A stretch of 64,000 bases of DNA from Rhizoctonia solani (lineage: Eukaryota > Basidiomycota > Agaricomycetes > Cantharellales > Ceratobasidiaceae), in NCBI RefSeq assembly GCF_016906535.1, contig NC_057380.1, positions 1,550,001 through 1,614,000 of the forward strand, given 5' to 3'. Each line of letters begins with the position of its first letter. Position 1 is the stretch's first letter. Under the pieces are notes generated by a model. It ran no database searches, was not told the DNA's origin, and worked only from the letters and a program-made list of their open reading frames with translations. Below are positions 11,426 through 22,632 of this stretch, piece by piece. Position numbers and translations under genes: made by a program.

Positions 11426-11632
11426 CTCTACAGGGCCCCAAAAATCTTGGGAGCGCTCCAGGACTTGCTATTGTTGGCAAGCATTCTGGAGCCTTTGGTA
11501 TGGCGCTCAGAAGGGCTTGTGGGGTGCTCCCAAGTGCTTGCCAAGCAGTCCAGATTCACCAGATCCTAACAAGGAGGTTCCCAGAACCGGAGCAGTCCAG
11601 AGTGCTCCTGGGTTTTTGGGGGCCCTGTAGAG
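11426..11632. mobile_element. MITE-like element with terminal inverted repeats
   Basis: A 207-bp unit bounded by inverted copies of about 20 bp. The left end starts CTCTACAGGGCCCC followed by five A. The right end, read backwards, is the same with one extra C. Weaker inverted similarity continues inward for about 45 bp per arm, so the unit could fold into a long hairpin. It has no coding capacity. No clear TSD was found; only AC flanks both ends. It resembles a non-autonomous DNA transposon, but a single copy cannot prove mobility. Confidence 0.5.
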
Positions 11633-12559
11633 ACACAAGAGAAACACTGTGCAAGACTCTGGTGATGGCAAAAGCTATACTTTGTATCTCTGATAGTTGT
11701 AACCCAAGAAATTGGACGCCCCAAGTACTCCTGTAATACAAACTTGGCTTGAGTATTTTGTAATGAACCAAAGATTGATCCAAGTTGAACTTTTCTTGTT
11801 TACTGATTGCTGAATGAATGCACTGCCCAACAGAGTTGTGTTGGGCCTGGAAAGCTGTGTGCTACATGGAATTGGCTCTAGGTTCTCTGGTACTGCCACA
11901 GGATTGGCTAACAAGACATCCTCAAATGATTACACACCCCAAGGCGCCAACTACATGGCACCTCTCCCTTGTAATTTGTACAACCACTATAGTATGAACT
12001 CCCCAAGTTACCAATTCAGCCACCACACTGTTCTGTTTTGCAAAACCTGCAAGAACAAGTCAGGATTTACTTGGTTGAACCCAATGACAATTCTGATGAC
12101 ACGCCCTCACCTTTTTTCAGGGGGCAAATATGTAACAAGTGCTGGAGTTTTTCTATAGGCAGGCCATCTACTTCCATATCTACAAACCTTGAGGACCAAT
12201 TTGGAAGCACATTGCCCAGTCCTGGCTTGGTCAAATGGGAAGCAGGTTCTTACTGGAGGATTCTACTGAAAGGATTGGTTACAAGCGCACCTGGTGTAAG
12301 CTATTTGCAATTATGAAATGCGGTGTAGTAGACTGGCTACTGGTAGGGCACTTGCAACTCATCAAGCCAATTGGGACCACCACTCAAAGAGGATTGGCTG
12401 GCTCAAAATTTGAGCTCTGTTCAGAAAGAGGATATCCAAGGAAAATATACGGCCTCTATTCAGCCCTTTTCTGCATATGAAGGTCCATGTTCTGCACCCT
12501 CTTTTGCTATTGATGGGCTACTCACGTTGATATTGCTTTGATAGGTTTCAACAATAATA
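11633..12559 (+). other. Remnant region upstream of the transcription-factor pseudogene
   Basis: No intact gene. It may contain the decayed promoter and N-terminal exons of the pseudogene that continues at 12560, but I could not find an intact zinc cluster here. Short open frames at 12038-12480 have no convincing family features. Confidence 0.35.
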
Positions 12560-12803
12560 GCTTTGCATCACTTGGCAAGTTTCAGCATACTCAAATACCA
12601 ACACTTATTCCACCTATGGATGAACTAGGCAAAGCAGTCCAATTCATAGTTATCCAACATATGAATTTAGTCTCCTGGTCTGACCAAAGCAACTAACTTT
12701 TGTTTCAGACAACCAATTTGTATCTCAGCTTGCTCTCCTCAAGCCCAAGAATACCAGATTCTATCTGGATGCTAATTGCACAGCAACTCAGTTGCAGAAC
12801 TCA
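12560..12803 (+). pseudogene. Fungal-specific transcription factor pseudogene, 5' segment
   Basis: The reading includes IPTLIPPMDELGKAVQFIVI and then, after a likely 46-nt intron ending about 12709, FVSQLALLKPKNTRFYLDAN. This style is typical of the regulatory region of fungal Zn-cluster factors. The segment stops at 12803, where LTR K inserted with TSD ACTCA. The same reading frame resumes at 21161 if one TSD copy is discounted, giving LQNS followed by QPTHWLLFLM, so the two segments were once one exon. It is broken by insertion and cannot be expressed as a whole. Confidence 0.55.
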
Positions 12804-13901
12804 TGTTACAACCTCATAACCAATACCACTGGATTTGCCTGATTTTTCTGATATTTTTAGTATTTTTTCCGGACTCAATATCTATTGTTTTCTAATCACG
12901 TGATCTTGGCGCTTATTATGCCAAGATGCTGTGCCAAGATGCTGTGCCAAGGGTGCTTAGGAGGAATCCACGCTTCTGCGCAGCTGCGGCACTCTTCTTA
13001 CTTCCATTATGTACTTCTTTTCTCACACGCACAGACCATGTAGATAGCACCCCTTTGCATATATATACAGCAGGAAAAATTGCTTGGAGATGTTAAGAGT
13101 TGTGTAAGTACAGGAGTAAGAAAGAATTACTATATACAAAATGTATATGGGAATAACTAAGAACTAGTATTAAGAATCAGAATATATGCACAGAATATAT
13201 GCACAATATAGGCTAGGTTATCAGGAATAACAACTCCTAACAAATAGTCTAGCAACTATGAAGTGCAGGTGGTTGGTTATGTATAGTACCTTAGACTAAT
13301 GTTACTTAAGCCTAAGTGACTAAGGGTATGTATACTTAAGGTCTCTAGGATAGTACCTTAAGTAAGAGGGTTACCTGACTAATGTACAGGATTTATAGGA
13401 TTTGCCTAATAAGTATAGGACTTATATATGCTTAAGTAAGACTTAAGACTTATGGGGTTTACCTAAAATATATCTAGGATTTATGAGATATTGTAGGTAA
13501 AGATATCTACAATATAGGGGGTATGGTGGATTGAAACACTATCACTCAATCACAACAATCCTTACAGTATTGTCGCACTATACTCAATGTTGAACTCAAC
13601 AACTGTGACAGTCAAGGGGCACAGGGTCGCAGTAAGTACACTAATAGGTTACCCTGTGTCTGTTGGGACTGGCCTATGGTCTTAGTGCGCCGAATAACCT
13701 CCTATGCTATTTACAGTGAGTCAATCACTAAAGTAAATGCGCAGATAAGCTGTTAAAGGCTTGTGTGTATATGTCAATATATAAGAGTGGATAAATGGAT
13801 GCATTAGAAGCGTCTTCACAGGGTCCTTTTATACCCTGAGAAGGCGCACAAACAAGTATATACATGATTGATACCAAGAGGGGGTACAGGAGGTACAGGT
13901 G

Positions 13902-14460
13902 TGTTACAACCTCCTTACATATACCACCAGAATTGGACGAATTTTCTATTATTTTTAGTTTTTTACGGACTTGATATCTCATGTTTTTCGATCACGTGAT
14001 CTCGGCGCTTATTATGCCAAGATGCCGCGCCGAGATGCCGTGCCAAGGGCGCTTAGGAGAAATCCACGCTTCTGCGCAGCCCGCAGCACACTTCTCATTT
14101 CACACATGTACTTCTTTTCTCACGCGCACAGACCATGTAGATAGTGTGCCCCTTGACATATATACAGCAGGAAAATCACTTGGAGACCCCAAGTCGATTT
14201 TACCTTGTCTCATACTCATTGAGGAGGACATCCAGCCAGCTAAGTAGCCGGCCCCCTTAGTTACCAGCAGTTACCCCCTTTACCTAACTCATCACACCTC
14301 CCAGGCCTAAGGCCCTCACGCAGTAGTATAGAAGTAGAAGGCCGCCTTAAGCGGTATTAGCATAGCCTAGTTTAGTAGATTACATACGTGTGCTTGTAGT
14401 AGTACGGCCTTAAGCGCCCGCCTCCACCAGCGTGTGCCCACCTTACAGTGGTGCACGACA
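13902..14460 (+). repeat. Element A 5' LTR
   Basis: It starts TGTTACAACC and ends GCACGACA. A TATATA box lies at about 14157-14163, and the self-primer word lies at 14191-14203, which places the likely transcript start near 14187-14191. The U3 contains ATCACGTGAT and GCCGAGATGCC-type repeats, and the 3' part contains CTTAAGCGG and CTTAAGCGC. Confidence 0.92.
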
Positions 14461-14474
14461 TTGTAAATCGACTT
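14191..14474 (+). promoter_or_regulatory. Element A self-primer word and primer-binding site
   Basis: LTR word AAGTCGATTTTAC (14191-14203) is complementary to GTAAATCGACTT at 14463-14474, two bases past the 5' LTR, with one bulged base. No TGG-type tRNA-complementary site is seen. The arrangement matches Tf1-like self-priming. Confidence 0.65.
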
Positions 14475-14970
14475 CTTGTAGGCTTGATCGACAAACGAGA
14501 GGAACTCCCGTACTAGCACAAGGGAAAACGGGTGATCGGACTCGCCTTTCAGCTTCAATAATCAAACAGCTGTCGGTCCCACCCAGTACCAAATTGCTAT
14601 AAGGCGGACAGTCTCTAATTGTCCGCATACCACGTGTTTCGCCGGAACACAGCAGTTAGCGACCCTAGACAGCCGAATCACCCGCTTGCAAAAAACCCGC
14701 TTGTATCACGATCGCCAGATCTGTTGATTCGTTGTAGGGATTGTCCAACGCTAGGTGTTTGACGCAAGGGTTTAGCGTTCACACACTGCGCAAAAACCGC
14801 TCATAAGTCCTGTACCAGGCACCCTATCCCCCCACGCCGTCTCAGACATTCCCTCCACACGCTCTGGCGTCCCACACCCTTACTCCCGTCCCTCCAGCCG
14901 CTCCTCTAGACGTTCCATTCCAACCCACTCCCAACCGCCCTCTCGCAGCACATCTCCCGCTCCGCGAGAC

Positions 14971-16174
14971 TTGCCAAGGATGGAACCAGAGCCGTCCACT
15001 TCCGCTCTCCTTGAGGCTATCACAGCCCTCACCGCCACAGTTGGGTCCTTGCAGGCCCAAATCACTTCTCAAGGCCAACAGCTCATCGAGCTCAAAGCCA
15101 TATGCAAGGAAACCGCGGACCTCCTCGGGGACAAAGATCAGGGAGCCCCCCAAGCCCAGCCTGGCCCATCGACTGGGCCTGTCACTCCTCCCACCCACTT
15201 GGGAGGAGAAGCCCACACTCCAGGCACGGTTAGGCCTGGACTCAAGGCCCCTTTCCGGCCTTCAAGGGGAACAGGTTTCGATTCGGAAGACGAGGAAGAA
15301 CCAAGGCGACCTAAAAAGGAGCCTCAAGGAACGCCTGCAAGGCATTTAGGGTCCCTCACCCCCTTTGATGCGGGGTCTAGTGTAAAGCGGCCCAAGATGG
15401 ACCTACCAGACCCATACAAGGGAGATACCAGGGGACAAAAGGCCACCCAATGGCTTGACAGACAGAATGATGCTCTGGGTTGCCCTCCACCGCGACCAAT
15501 TCGACGAAGAAGAACAGATGGTCGTCTGGATCCTCTACCACATGGAGGACAAAGCAGCAGACTGGGCGCTCCCCATCATTGGAGCTATCATTAAGGGTGA
15601 GGGGAATCCCCCCACCACCATCCAGGCCTTGACAGGCAAATTCAAGGAGGCCTTTGCCGACCCCAACGCCAAGCGGGCTGCCGCCAGGAAGATTGCGGCG
15701 CTCTCCCAAACTACCACCACCTCCAAATACGTCACGGAGTTCCGTAATCTTATGGCGGAACTCGACTGGAACAAGGAGGCCTACATCGCGCAATTCACGC
15801 GGGGCCTCCACTGGAAGGTTAAGGAATTGCTGTCAACCAAGGACAGCGTCCCTGACGAACTCGAGGCAATTTTCGCGGCCTCAATAAAGATTGACAACAT
15901 CCGCTGCGAAAATGAGGAGAATCGGCCAAAGAAGGCTCCCGCCAAGTCCCCGGCCACTGCGGCTACTACTTCCACTACAACCACTCAACGGGTCCGCCTC
16001 TCAGAGGACCCTAATTACGTCACACCGGAAGAAAGGGACCGTCGCCGCGCATCTGGCCTCTGTGTCAAGTGCGGCCAAAAGGGGCATGGTATCAAACAGT
16101 GTCCCAACGGCTGGAAGGCTACCGTCAAGGAAGTAGCTAAGGTGGCAGAAGAGGAAGGGTCGGGAAAAGACTAA
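14971..16174 (+). pseudogene. Element A gag, frame broken
   Basis: Gag forms the virus-like particle and binds RNA. It starts with MPRMEPEPSTSALLEAI, followed by a coiled-coil-like segment (ALTATVGSLQAQITSQGQQL), a Pro-rich linker, the capsid region (WVALHRDQF..., WALPIIGAII) and the zinc knuckle CVKCGQKGHGIKQC (C-x2-C-x4-H-x4-C) near the end. Relative to element H, the frame is broken near 15461, where a 4-bp GACA is duplicated in tandem. The C-terminal part reads in a second frame to TAA at 16172-16174. Confidence 0.87.
16162..16168 (+). promoter_or_regulatory. Candidate -1 frameshift slippery site, element A
   Basis: GGGAAAA is in the gag phase G GGA AAA, followed by GAC and the TAA stop. 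Pol is open in the -1 frame through this point. It fits the X XXY YYZ rule for -1 ribosomal frameshifting. Confidence 0.65.
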
Positions 16175-19100
16175 GGCCAAGGACTACCGTCAAGCCCCTG
16201 GCCTCGAAATTAGATGTACATGTATCAGATTTGGATTTTGAATTTGTTTCTCTAGCTCTGGACTCAAATAAAAAACCTTTATTATATCTTGATCTGGTCT
16301 TGCATAACCACCCGACGGAACCTCTCAAAACCCTGATAGACTCTGGCGCAACATCCAACTTCATATCACCCGCCATAGTTGAAAAATACAAAATCCCAAA
16401 AACCCAACTCGAAAATCCACGAGTTGTGAGAATGTTAGATGGTACCATTTCCCAGACTGGTCGCATATGGCACCAGGTTCAACTCGCGGTCTCGGCCAAT
16501 GGCCATTTCCACCACATTCCTTTTCTTGTTTGCCCAATAGGCAACACACCGGCAATACTTGGCATGACATGGTTAACGGCAGAAGCTCCTCTCATCGACT
16601 GGCAACAGGGGCTAATCACATTCCCTGAACAAGTTCAAATTGCCTCCGAGGAAGAAGCAGACCCAAACCCCTTAGCAGACCTCCCTCCTCAATACCATGA
16701 GTTTGCTAAGGTCTTTGGCGAAGAAGAGTTTAAGGCCCTCCCTCCACATAGGGAGTATGACATCTCCATAGACCTTATCCCAGATGCCAAACTGTCCCCT
16801 GGTCCTATATATGGCATGACTGACGCAGAATCAAAAGCGCTGAAAAACACATTGATGAGGAATTGGCAACGGGCAAGATCCGCCCTAGCACTTCCTCCGC
16901 AGGCGCCCCGGTTATGTTTGTCAAAAAGGCAGATGGATCCCTTAGATTGGTGGTTGATTACAGGAAGCTGAATGATGTCACCCATAAAAACGTCTACCCA
17001 CTCCCCAGACAGGACGACCTCATGGCCAAGTTAAGGCATGCCAAGATATTCACCAAGTTGGACTTACGCTGGGGCTACAACAACGTACGCATCAAGGAAG
17101 GAGACGAATGGAAAACGGCCTTTAGAACCAAATACGGCCTCTTTGAATACCTAGTCATGCCCTTCGGCCTCACCAACGCCCCTGCAGCGTTCCAACACTT
17201 CATGAACGACCTATTCCGGGATCTGATTGACGTTACCGTGGTAATATACCTAGATGATATCCTCATTTTCTCAGAAGATCCAGAGGACCACCCGGCTCAT
17301 GTCAGAGAAGTGTTGTCACGACTTATGAAGAACCAGCTTTTCTGCAAGCTATCAAAGTGTCACTTCCACGTCACGACGGTCGATTACCTTGGGATTGTTA
17401 TATCCCCATCAGGCTTTTCCATGGACCAGAGGAAGGTAGAGGCAGTCACGTCATGGCCTCAGCCCAGAACGGTCAAACAAGTCCAGGCATTCTTAGGCTT
17501 TGTCAATTATCTCCAACGGTTTATTCCCAACTTCAGCTCTGTCGCACGACCCTTGCACAACCTCACCAAAAAGGAAACCCCTTGGTCATGGGGAGACCTA
17601 GAGGAAGCAGCCTTCCAAGAGTTAAAAACCCTAGTTACCCAGTCCCCGGTTCTGATCCACTCCAACCCCAAGCTTCCCTATTACCTGGAAACGGACGCGT
17701 TGGGAGTAGCTATGGGTGCCATCTTAAGCCAAAGAGGCCCAGATAATTGGTTACATCCCATTGCCTATATGTCCAAGTCATTTTTGGGAGCGGAAGCTAA
17801 TTACGACACCCACGATAAAGAGCTCCTGGCTATCATTAAGGCATTGGAGGAATGGAGGATATTCTTGGAGGCAACGGACAAACCGGTACAAGTGTTCACG
17901 GACCATCGGAATCTAGAATACTGGATGCAGGCACGAACATTCAACAGAAGGCATGCGCGATGGCGTATTTTCCTGAGCAACTTCAACTTTGAAATCCACT
18001 ATCGCCCCGGGAAACAATCAGGAAAGCCAGACGCGTTATCCAGGAGATCAGATTACGTAGACGCTCCCCCAGACCCAGAAGTCATGCTGCCATCAGAGGT
18101 CTTTGCCAACACATCAGAAGCGGAACTCAAGATTGTCACAGAAATCTGAGAGAAGCTGAAGGACGACCCATCCCTGGAACCCATCATCCAGTTCCTGACA
18201 GAAGACGCAGACAACGCACCCCCGTCAATCAGGAAAGCATATAGGGATTATGATTGGGAAGAGGACCTACTGTGGTACCGTGGAAAATTAGTGGTCCCAG
18301 ATTTGGAAATCTTGAAGGAACGCTTGCTTAGAGAATTCCATGACTCACCCCTGGCTGGGCACCCTGGACAACAACGTACCCTGGAACTAAGTCGTAACTA
18401 CTGGTGGCCAGGTATGAAGTCCTCTGCCAAAGAATGGGTAGAATGCTGTCCAACATGTCAGGCTAATCGTCGAGCCCACGCCCCGGTCATTGCCCTTAAA
18501 CCCTTGGACGTTCCCCCTTACCCGTTTCACACCATCTCCTATGATTTCATCACAGGGTTTCCCAAGTCAAACGGCCACGACGCAATCCTGGTAGTCATTG
18601 ACTCCTTCTCAAAGTTTGGGCATTTTATCCCAACTACCAAGAAAGTCACATCCAAAGGCCTAGCGGATTTATTCATCTCACAGGTGTGGAAACTCCACGG
18701 ATTGCCGGTTTGAACAATATCAGATAGGGGAACTACGTTCACGGGAAAATTCCTAAGGGCACTTTACCAACGCCTTGGGGTAAAACCGTCCTTCTCATCA
18801 GCCTACCACCCAGAGTCAGACGGCCAGACAGAAAGGGTAAACCAGTTCATTGAGTTCTACCTAAGGTCGTATGTTGCAGCAGACCACTCGGACTGGGCCT
18901 CCTGGCTACCATTAGCAGAGTACGCCTATAACAATGCAAAACACTCCGCCACCGGGAAAACCCCCTTTGAGTTAGTATACGGTTGAAATCCTGTCATGAA
19001 CCCATCAAACGTCCCAGCAAACGTCCCAGAGGCCGACCATGTAGCAGATACCCTTGCACAAGAATGGAAAGAAGCGGAGGCAGCCCTAAGGATGAGCAAG

Positions 19101-19584
19101 GAAAGGATGACGGGAAACAAAGGGACAATACCGGAATACTCAATTGGAGAAAAGGTCTGCTGGACGGGAAGAACGTGGAACTGAGGACAAACTCCAACAA
19201 GCTAGATCCCAAAAGACTAGGACCATTCGAGATCACGGAAAAGATCTCCAGTCACGCATACCGCCTGAAACTTCCAGAAACCCTGAAGATCCACGATGTG
19301 TTCTATGTAGGATTGCTGTCCAAAGCGCACAAATCCCCAAGTCAACCATTTCCCGAGAGACCCCCTCCTGAAACAATAGAAGGGGAAGAAGAGTACGAAG
19401 TTGAACAAATCATCGACTCGAAACGCCAGAAAGGGAAATGGTTCTACCTGATCAAATGGAAGGGGTACGGCCCGGAGATAACTCATGGGAACCAGAAGAA
19501 TTACTGGAGCATAGCCAAGAAGAGATCAAGCGTTTCAACCAAGCTAGACTCAGAAAGGCTCGTGACGCCGCCAAGAGCCTTTAA
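16163..19584 (+). pseudogene. Element A pol (PR-RT-RNaseH-INT-chromodomain), broken
   Basis: Domains in order: retropepsin with DSGA (LIDSGATSNF), reverse transcriptase with intact YLDD (about 17250), RNase H (TDHRNLEYW), integrase with a zinc-binding CPTC and a D,D,E core (SDGQTERVNQ), and a chromodomain (WFYLIKWKGYGPE) ending near 19584. Frame breaks lie at about 16842 (A-run), 19157 and 19475 (a missing G each). In-frame TGA codons are at 18147, 18711 and 18984. The last two stand where Arg is expected and fit CGA to TGA change. The copy is dead as sequenced. Confidence 0.87.
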
Positions 19585-19595
19585 GGGGGGGGCAA

Positions 19596-20153
19596 TGTTA
19601 CAACCTCCTTACATATACCACCAGAATCGGAACGAATTTTCTATTATTTTTAGTATTTTTTACGGACTTGATATCTCATGTTTTTCGATCACGTGATCTC
19701 GGCGCTTATTATGCCGAGATGCCGCGCCGAGATGCCGTGCCAAGGGCGCTTAGGAGAAATCCACGCTTCTGCGCAGCCCGCAGCACACTTCTCATTTCAC
19801 ACATGTACTTCTTTTCTCACGCGCACAGACCATGTAGTGTGCCCCTTGACATATATACAGCAGGAAAATCACTTGGAGACCCCAAGTCGATTTTACCTTG
19901 TCTCATACTCATTGAGGAGGACATCCAGCCAGCTAAGTAGCCGGCCCCCTTAGTTACCAGCAGTTACCCCCTTTACCTAACTCATCACACCTCCCAGGCC
20001 TAAGGCCCTCACGCAGTAGTATAGAAGTAGAAGGCCGCCTTAAGCGGTATTAGCATAGCCTAGTTTAGTAGATTACATACGTGTGCTTGTAGTAGTACGG
20101 CCTTAAGCGCCCGCCTCCACCAGCGTGTGCCCACCTTACAGTGGTGCACGACA
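19596..20153 (+). repeat. Element A 3' LTR
   Basis: A 558-bp repeat preceded by a purine tract of eight G. It has the same ends as the 5' LTR. Differences from it are two CpG transitions, a 1-bp indel, a 2-bp indel and a 4-bp deletion (in the ATAG region). Confidence 0.92.
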
Positions 20154-21160
20154 AGGTGGCAACTGAAACACTTGAGGGAGCCAATACTTTGGTACATAGT
20201 AAACAAACAACAGATCCTAATATTTGCCCCAAGGCAATGTTTGCCCCAAGGCATTTATTTACCTGTGTGGGTCCTTAGATGTCCCAAGGCTAAGTGTTTC
20301 ATCCTTGGAGTAAACAGTCCCAAAGGTAGGATACCTCTGCATTGGGTACTTACAGTAAATGGGGCATAACTCAGCCAAATGTTGTCCGTTTTGGGAGTTT
20401 GACCCAGCGTTCTGAAGCGCACAAACATGCGCACCTAAGCGCAAGCGATTCGGCAGTGTGGAATGCCCGGGTGATGGAGAAAAGGCGCATTTAGTGCGTC
20501 GGCGCTTAAGGGCTGAAGCGCCGGAGCACTTGTCTATGCGACAGGGGGGACCCTGAATATTTCTGTGTGTAGCCACAAGATAGAATCTTGAATAATAAAT
20601 ACTACAAACAAGAGAATATTACTTGTTACTGTTTATCTACTCAGCTGAATTTATATATATTTAAATGAGTGAGAAAACAGCATATATGCAAAAGGCATCG
20701 CATATTAAGGGTATTCCTGAGGTTTGTAGGTTTTGTAAAGGTCACTATTGGATAGAGGGACCTTGAAAACCTTAGTTCGCATCTTTATCTCATTTGTTTA
20801 CTGTAAGGTTACTAGTGTAATTAATAAAATAAGTACAGATTAAAGAAGAAATGTCATATCCATAACAGGAGACCCCAAGTCAATTTTACCTTGTCTCTTA
20901 TTCAGAAGAGAAGGTACCCAGCCAGCTAAGTAGCCAGCCCCCATCAGTAGTAAAACACTTACCCCTTATCCTAACTCACCACACCTCCAGGGCTAAGCCC
21001 CCCTTGACAACAGTAGATACAAGTAGGACACCTTAAGCGTTGTAGATACAGTAGTATAGCGCAGTAGTAGTATAGCCTTAGTCAGTAGTTTGCAGTGTTT
21101 AGTACGGCCTTAAGCGCCCGCCCACTAGCATGTACCCAACCTTACAGTTGGCGTACAACA

Positions 21161-22434
21161 ACTCACAGCCAACTCACTGGTTATTATTCTTGATGTGTGT
21201 CATGTATCAAGAGATCCTCAATGGAGGAGAGTGGATATACAAGCACCACCATATAAACTGGGTTGAGTGGTTTGAGCAGTGTATTAATTCACAATTGACT
21301 GCCATTGTGGGTCCAATCACACCTATGGATAGCAGGAGTTGTCTGACCAGCCATATAGAGGTATGCTGCAAAGGACATTGTTTCACGCTTGGTACTAATT
21401 CAACTTGATAGATCAGATTTTGTTACTCAAACACAAGGTGACCAAAACAATTAACAAAAGCTATGCATGTCCAGTGGTGCTCACTCTCATTCCTGGAAGT
21501 TGCATTCTCAGAGCGCGCACTATGGTCAAGCAATGATGGATCAATGTCAATTTCTCTTGTTCACACTCTCCTCAACTTGTGGAGAAATCAACTGGTTTGC
21601 TTGTACCAATATAATGACCGCTCTTGCCCTTGGGCTTCCAACCCTTGTTGTGTACAATACATCCATTGATGACCTGCATACTTCAAGGTTTCAAGCCATG
21701 GAATATGTGCATGGCTGTCCATCCAAGTTTCTTGTGATCCTGGTAGAGATACACAACTCAAGGCTGCAACATCTGGAGGGTACACCTACCAAAGAGCACT
21801 GGCAGTTGATAGAAGAGTGTATCATGCGGCTGCATCAATTGCCTGACAAAACAAGCACAAGGACAGCAGATTCAGCCCAGTCAATCATATGGCTAGCAGT
21901 CCAAGAAAGCTGGAGACATGCAGCTCTGGTTTATCTATACTTGGTATGTGCATAGGAGTTTAGTGCTAATTGTTTGATTGAATATGTTGCTTTATCAGGT
22001 AATGTGTGGTGTATCATCAAATGACATGCGCATACAATGCTCTGTGCAGCAGATTGTCAAGTTGATTGATAGCATCCAGCCAAGCATGTCATATTGTCAT
22101 TCTTCTTCCTTCAGTACCTTTTCATATGTTTTCTCTTCTTTTCTTTTTCTTTTTTGCTGGCTGGACTTGACTATACTAATTATTTGTACCATCAGGCAGG
22201 CATATGCACGCAGAAGGAACAACATTGGCATTGTATCATGTTGCGGTATTTGATGCCTACACATGTTGATTGGGGTCTCCTTTGAGTATCTCAATTTGCC
22301 AAAGTGCTGGAGCACCTGTGGCATGGCGCTGCAAGCAAATGGCTGTGCAGTGACATGGGAAGACTACCTGGATTTGCGGTTGGCAACAATGCCTATCAGC
22401 ATATGACTTTATCTTCTTTAGTACAGCATTGTAT
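21161..22434 (+). pseudogene. Fungal-specific transcription factor pseudogene, 3' segment
   Basis: It continues the 12560-12803 segment. Recognisable pieces are WIYKHHHINWVEWFEQCINS, then after damage NIMTALALGLPTLVVYNTS, CPSKFLVILVEIHNSRLQ and LAVQESWRHAALVYLYLV. After a likely intron (about 21943-22000) comes MCGVSSNDMRIQCSVQQIV. These match the layout of the fungal-specific transcription factor domain in this fungal group. Stops and frame changes near 21405, 21534 and 21600, plus the LTR insertions, make it a pseudogene. It ends where LTR J inserted; host flank resumes at 58147. Confidence 0.6.
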
Positions 22435-22632
22435 TGTCAGAGTCTGACTAATAAAGAATGGGATATATGCCTAAAGAGGCAGTGCTGGCTTTGGGGATAA
22501 GCAGAAGACTGCAACCAACACTTTAGATAGAGAGATTACTTGCCAAATATGGCACAAGACCCTTAGAGTAGAGCAGGAGAGTGGGGGAGGGTAGTCAGTA
22601 GATTGACAGGAGGTCAAGTTCTGGTCTGAATG

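Larger units (their letters stand above)
13902..20153 (+). mobile_element. Full-length Ty3/gypsy element A (chromovirus type)
   Basis: This is a 6.25-kb element with a 559-bp 5' LTR and a 558-bp 3' LTR. The TSD is AGGTG at 13897-13901 and 20154-20158. It inserted into solo LTR S1. The polypurine tract is the G-run just before 19596. Between the 5' LTR and gag lies about 0.5 kb of leader. The LTRs differ by only two substitutions, both at CpG, plus three small indels, so this is the youngest insertion of nest 1. Gag and pol are both interrupted, so this copy is probably not autonomous as sequenced. Confidence 0.93.
13091..20867 (-). mobile_element. Solo LTR S1 (1520-bp family), split by element A
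   Basis: The halves 13091-13901 and 20159-20867 total 1520 bp, the same length as the unbroken copy S2 at 22987-24506, which lies in the opposite orientation. Ends are TGTTAAGAG and CCATAACA. The TSD is GGAGA at 13086-13090 and 20868-20872. Orientation is set by a TATAAAAGG box as read on the minus strand. No internal region of this family exists in the window. Confidence 0.88.
12804..21160 (+). mobile_element. Solo LTR K (A/H-type), split by nested insertions
   Basis: The halves are 12804-13090 and 20873-21160, about 575 bp together. They begin TGTTACAACC and end TACAACA. The TSD is ACTCA at 12799-12803 and 21161-21165. The sequence resembles the LTRs of elements A and H, including the palindromic ATCACGTGAT region and the CTTAAGCG words near the 3' end. 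No internal retrotransposon sequence belongs to it, so it is a solo LTR left by LTR-LTR recombination. It was later interrupted by solo LTR S1 with TSD GGAGA. Confidence 0.88.

Noticed and set aside
14461..14480. tRNA-primed primer-binding sites after 5' LTRs
   Set aside because: None of the six elements shows the TGG start expected from a tRNA CCA end, while all show a match to their own LTR.
13091..20867. S1 and S2 as an inverted-repeat DNA transposon pair
   Set aside because: Each copy has TG...CA ends and its own different 5-bp TSD, with a TATA box in one orientation. They are separate LTR insertions.
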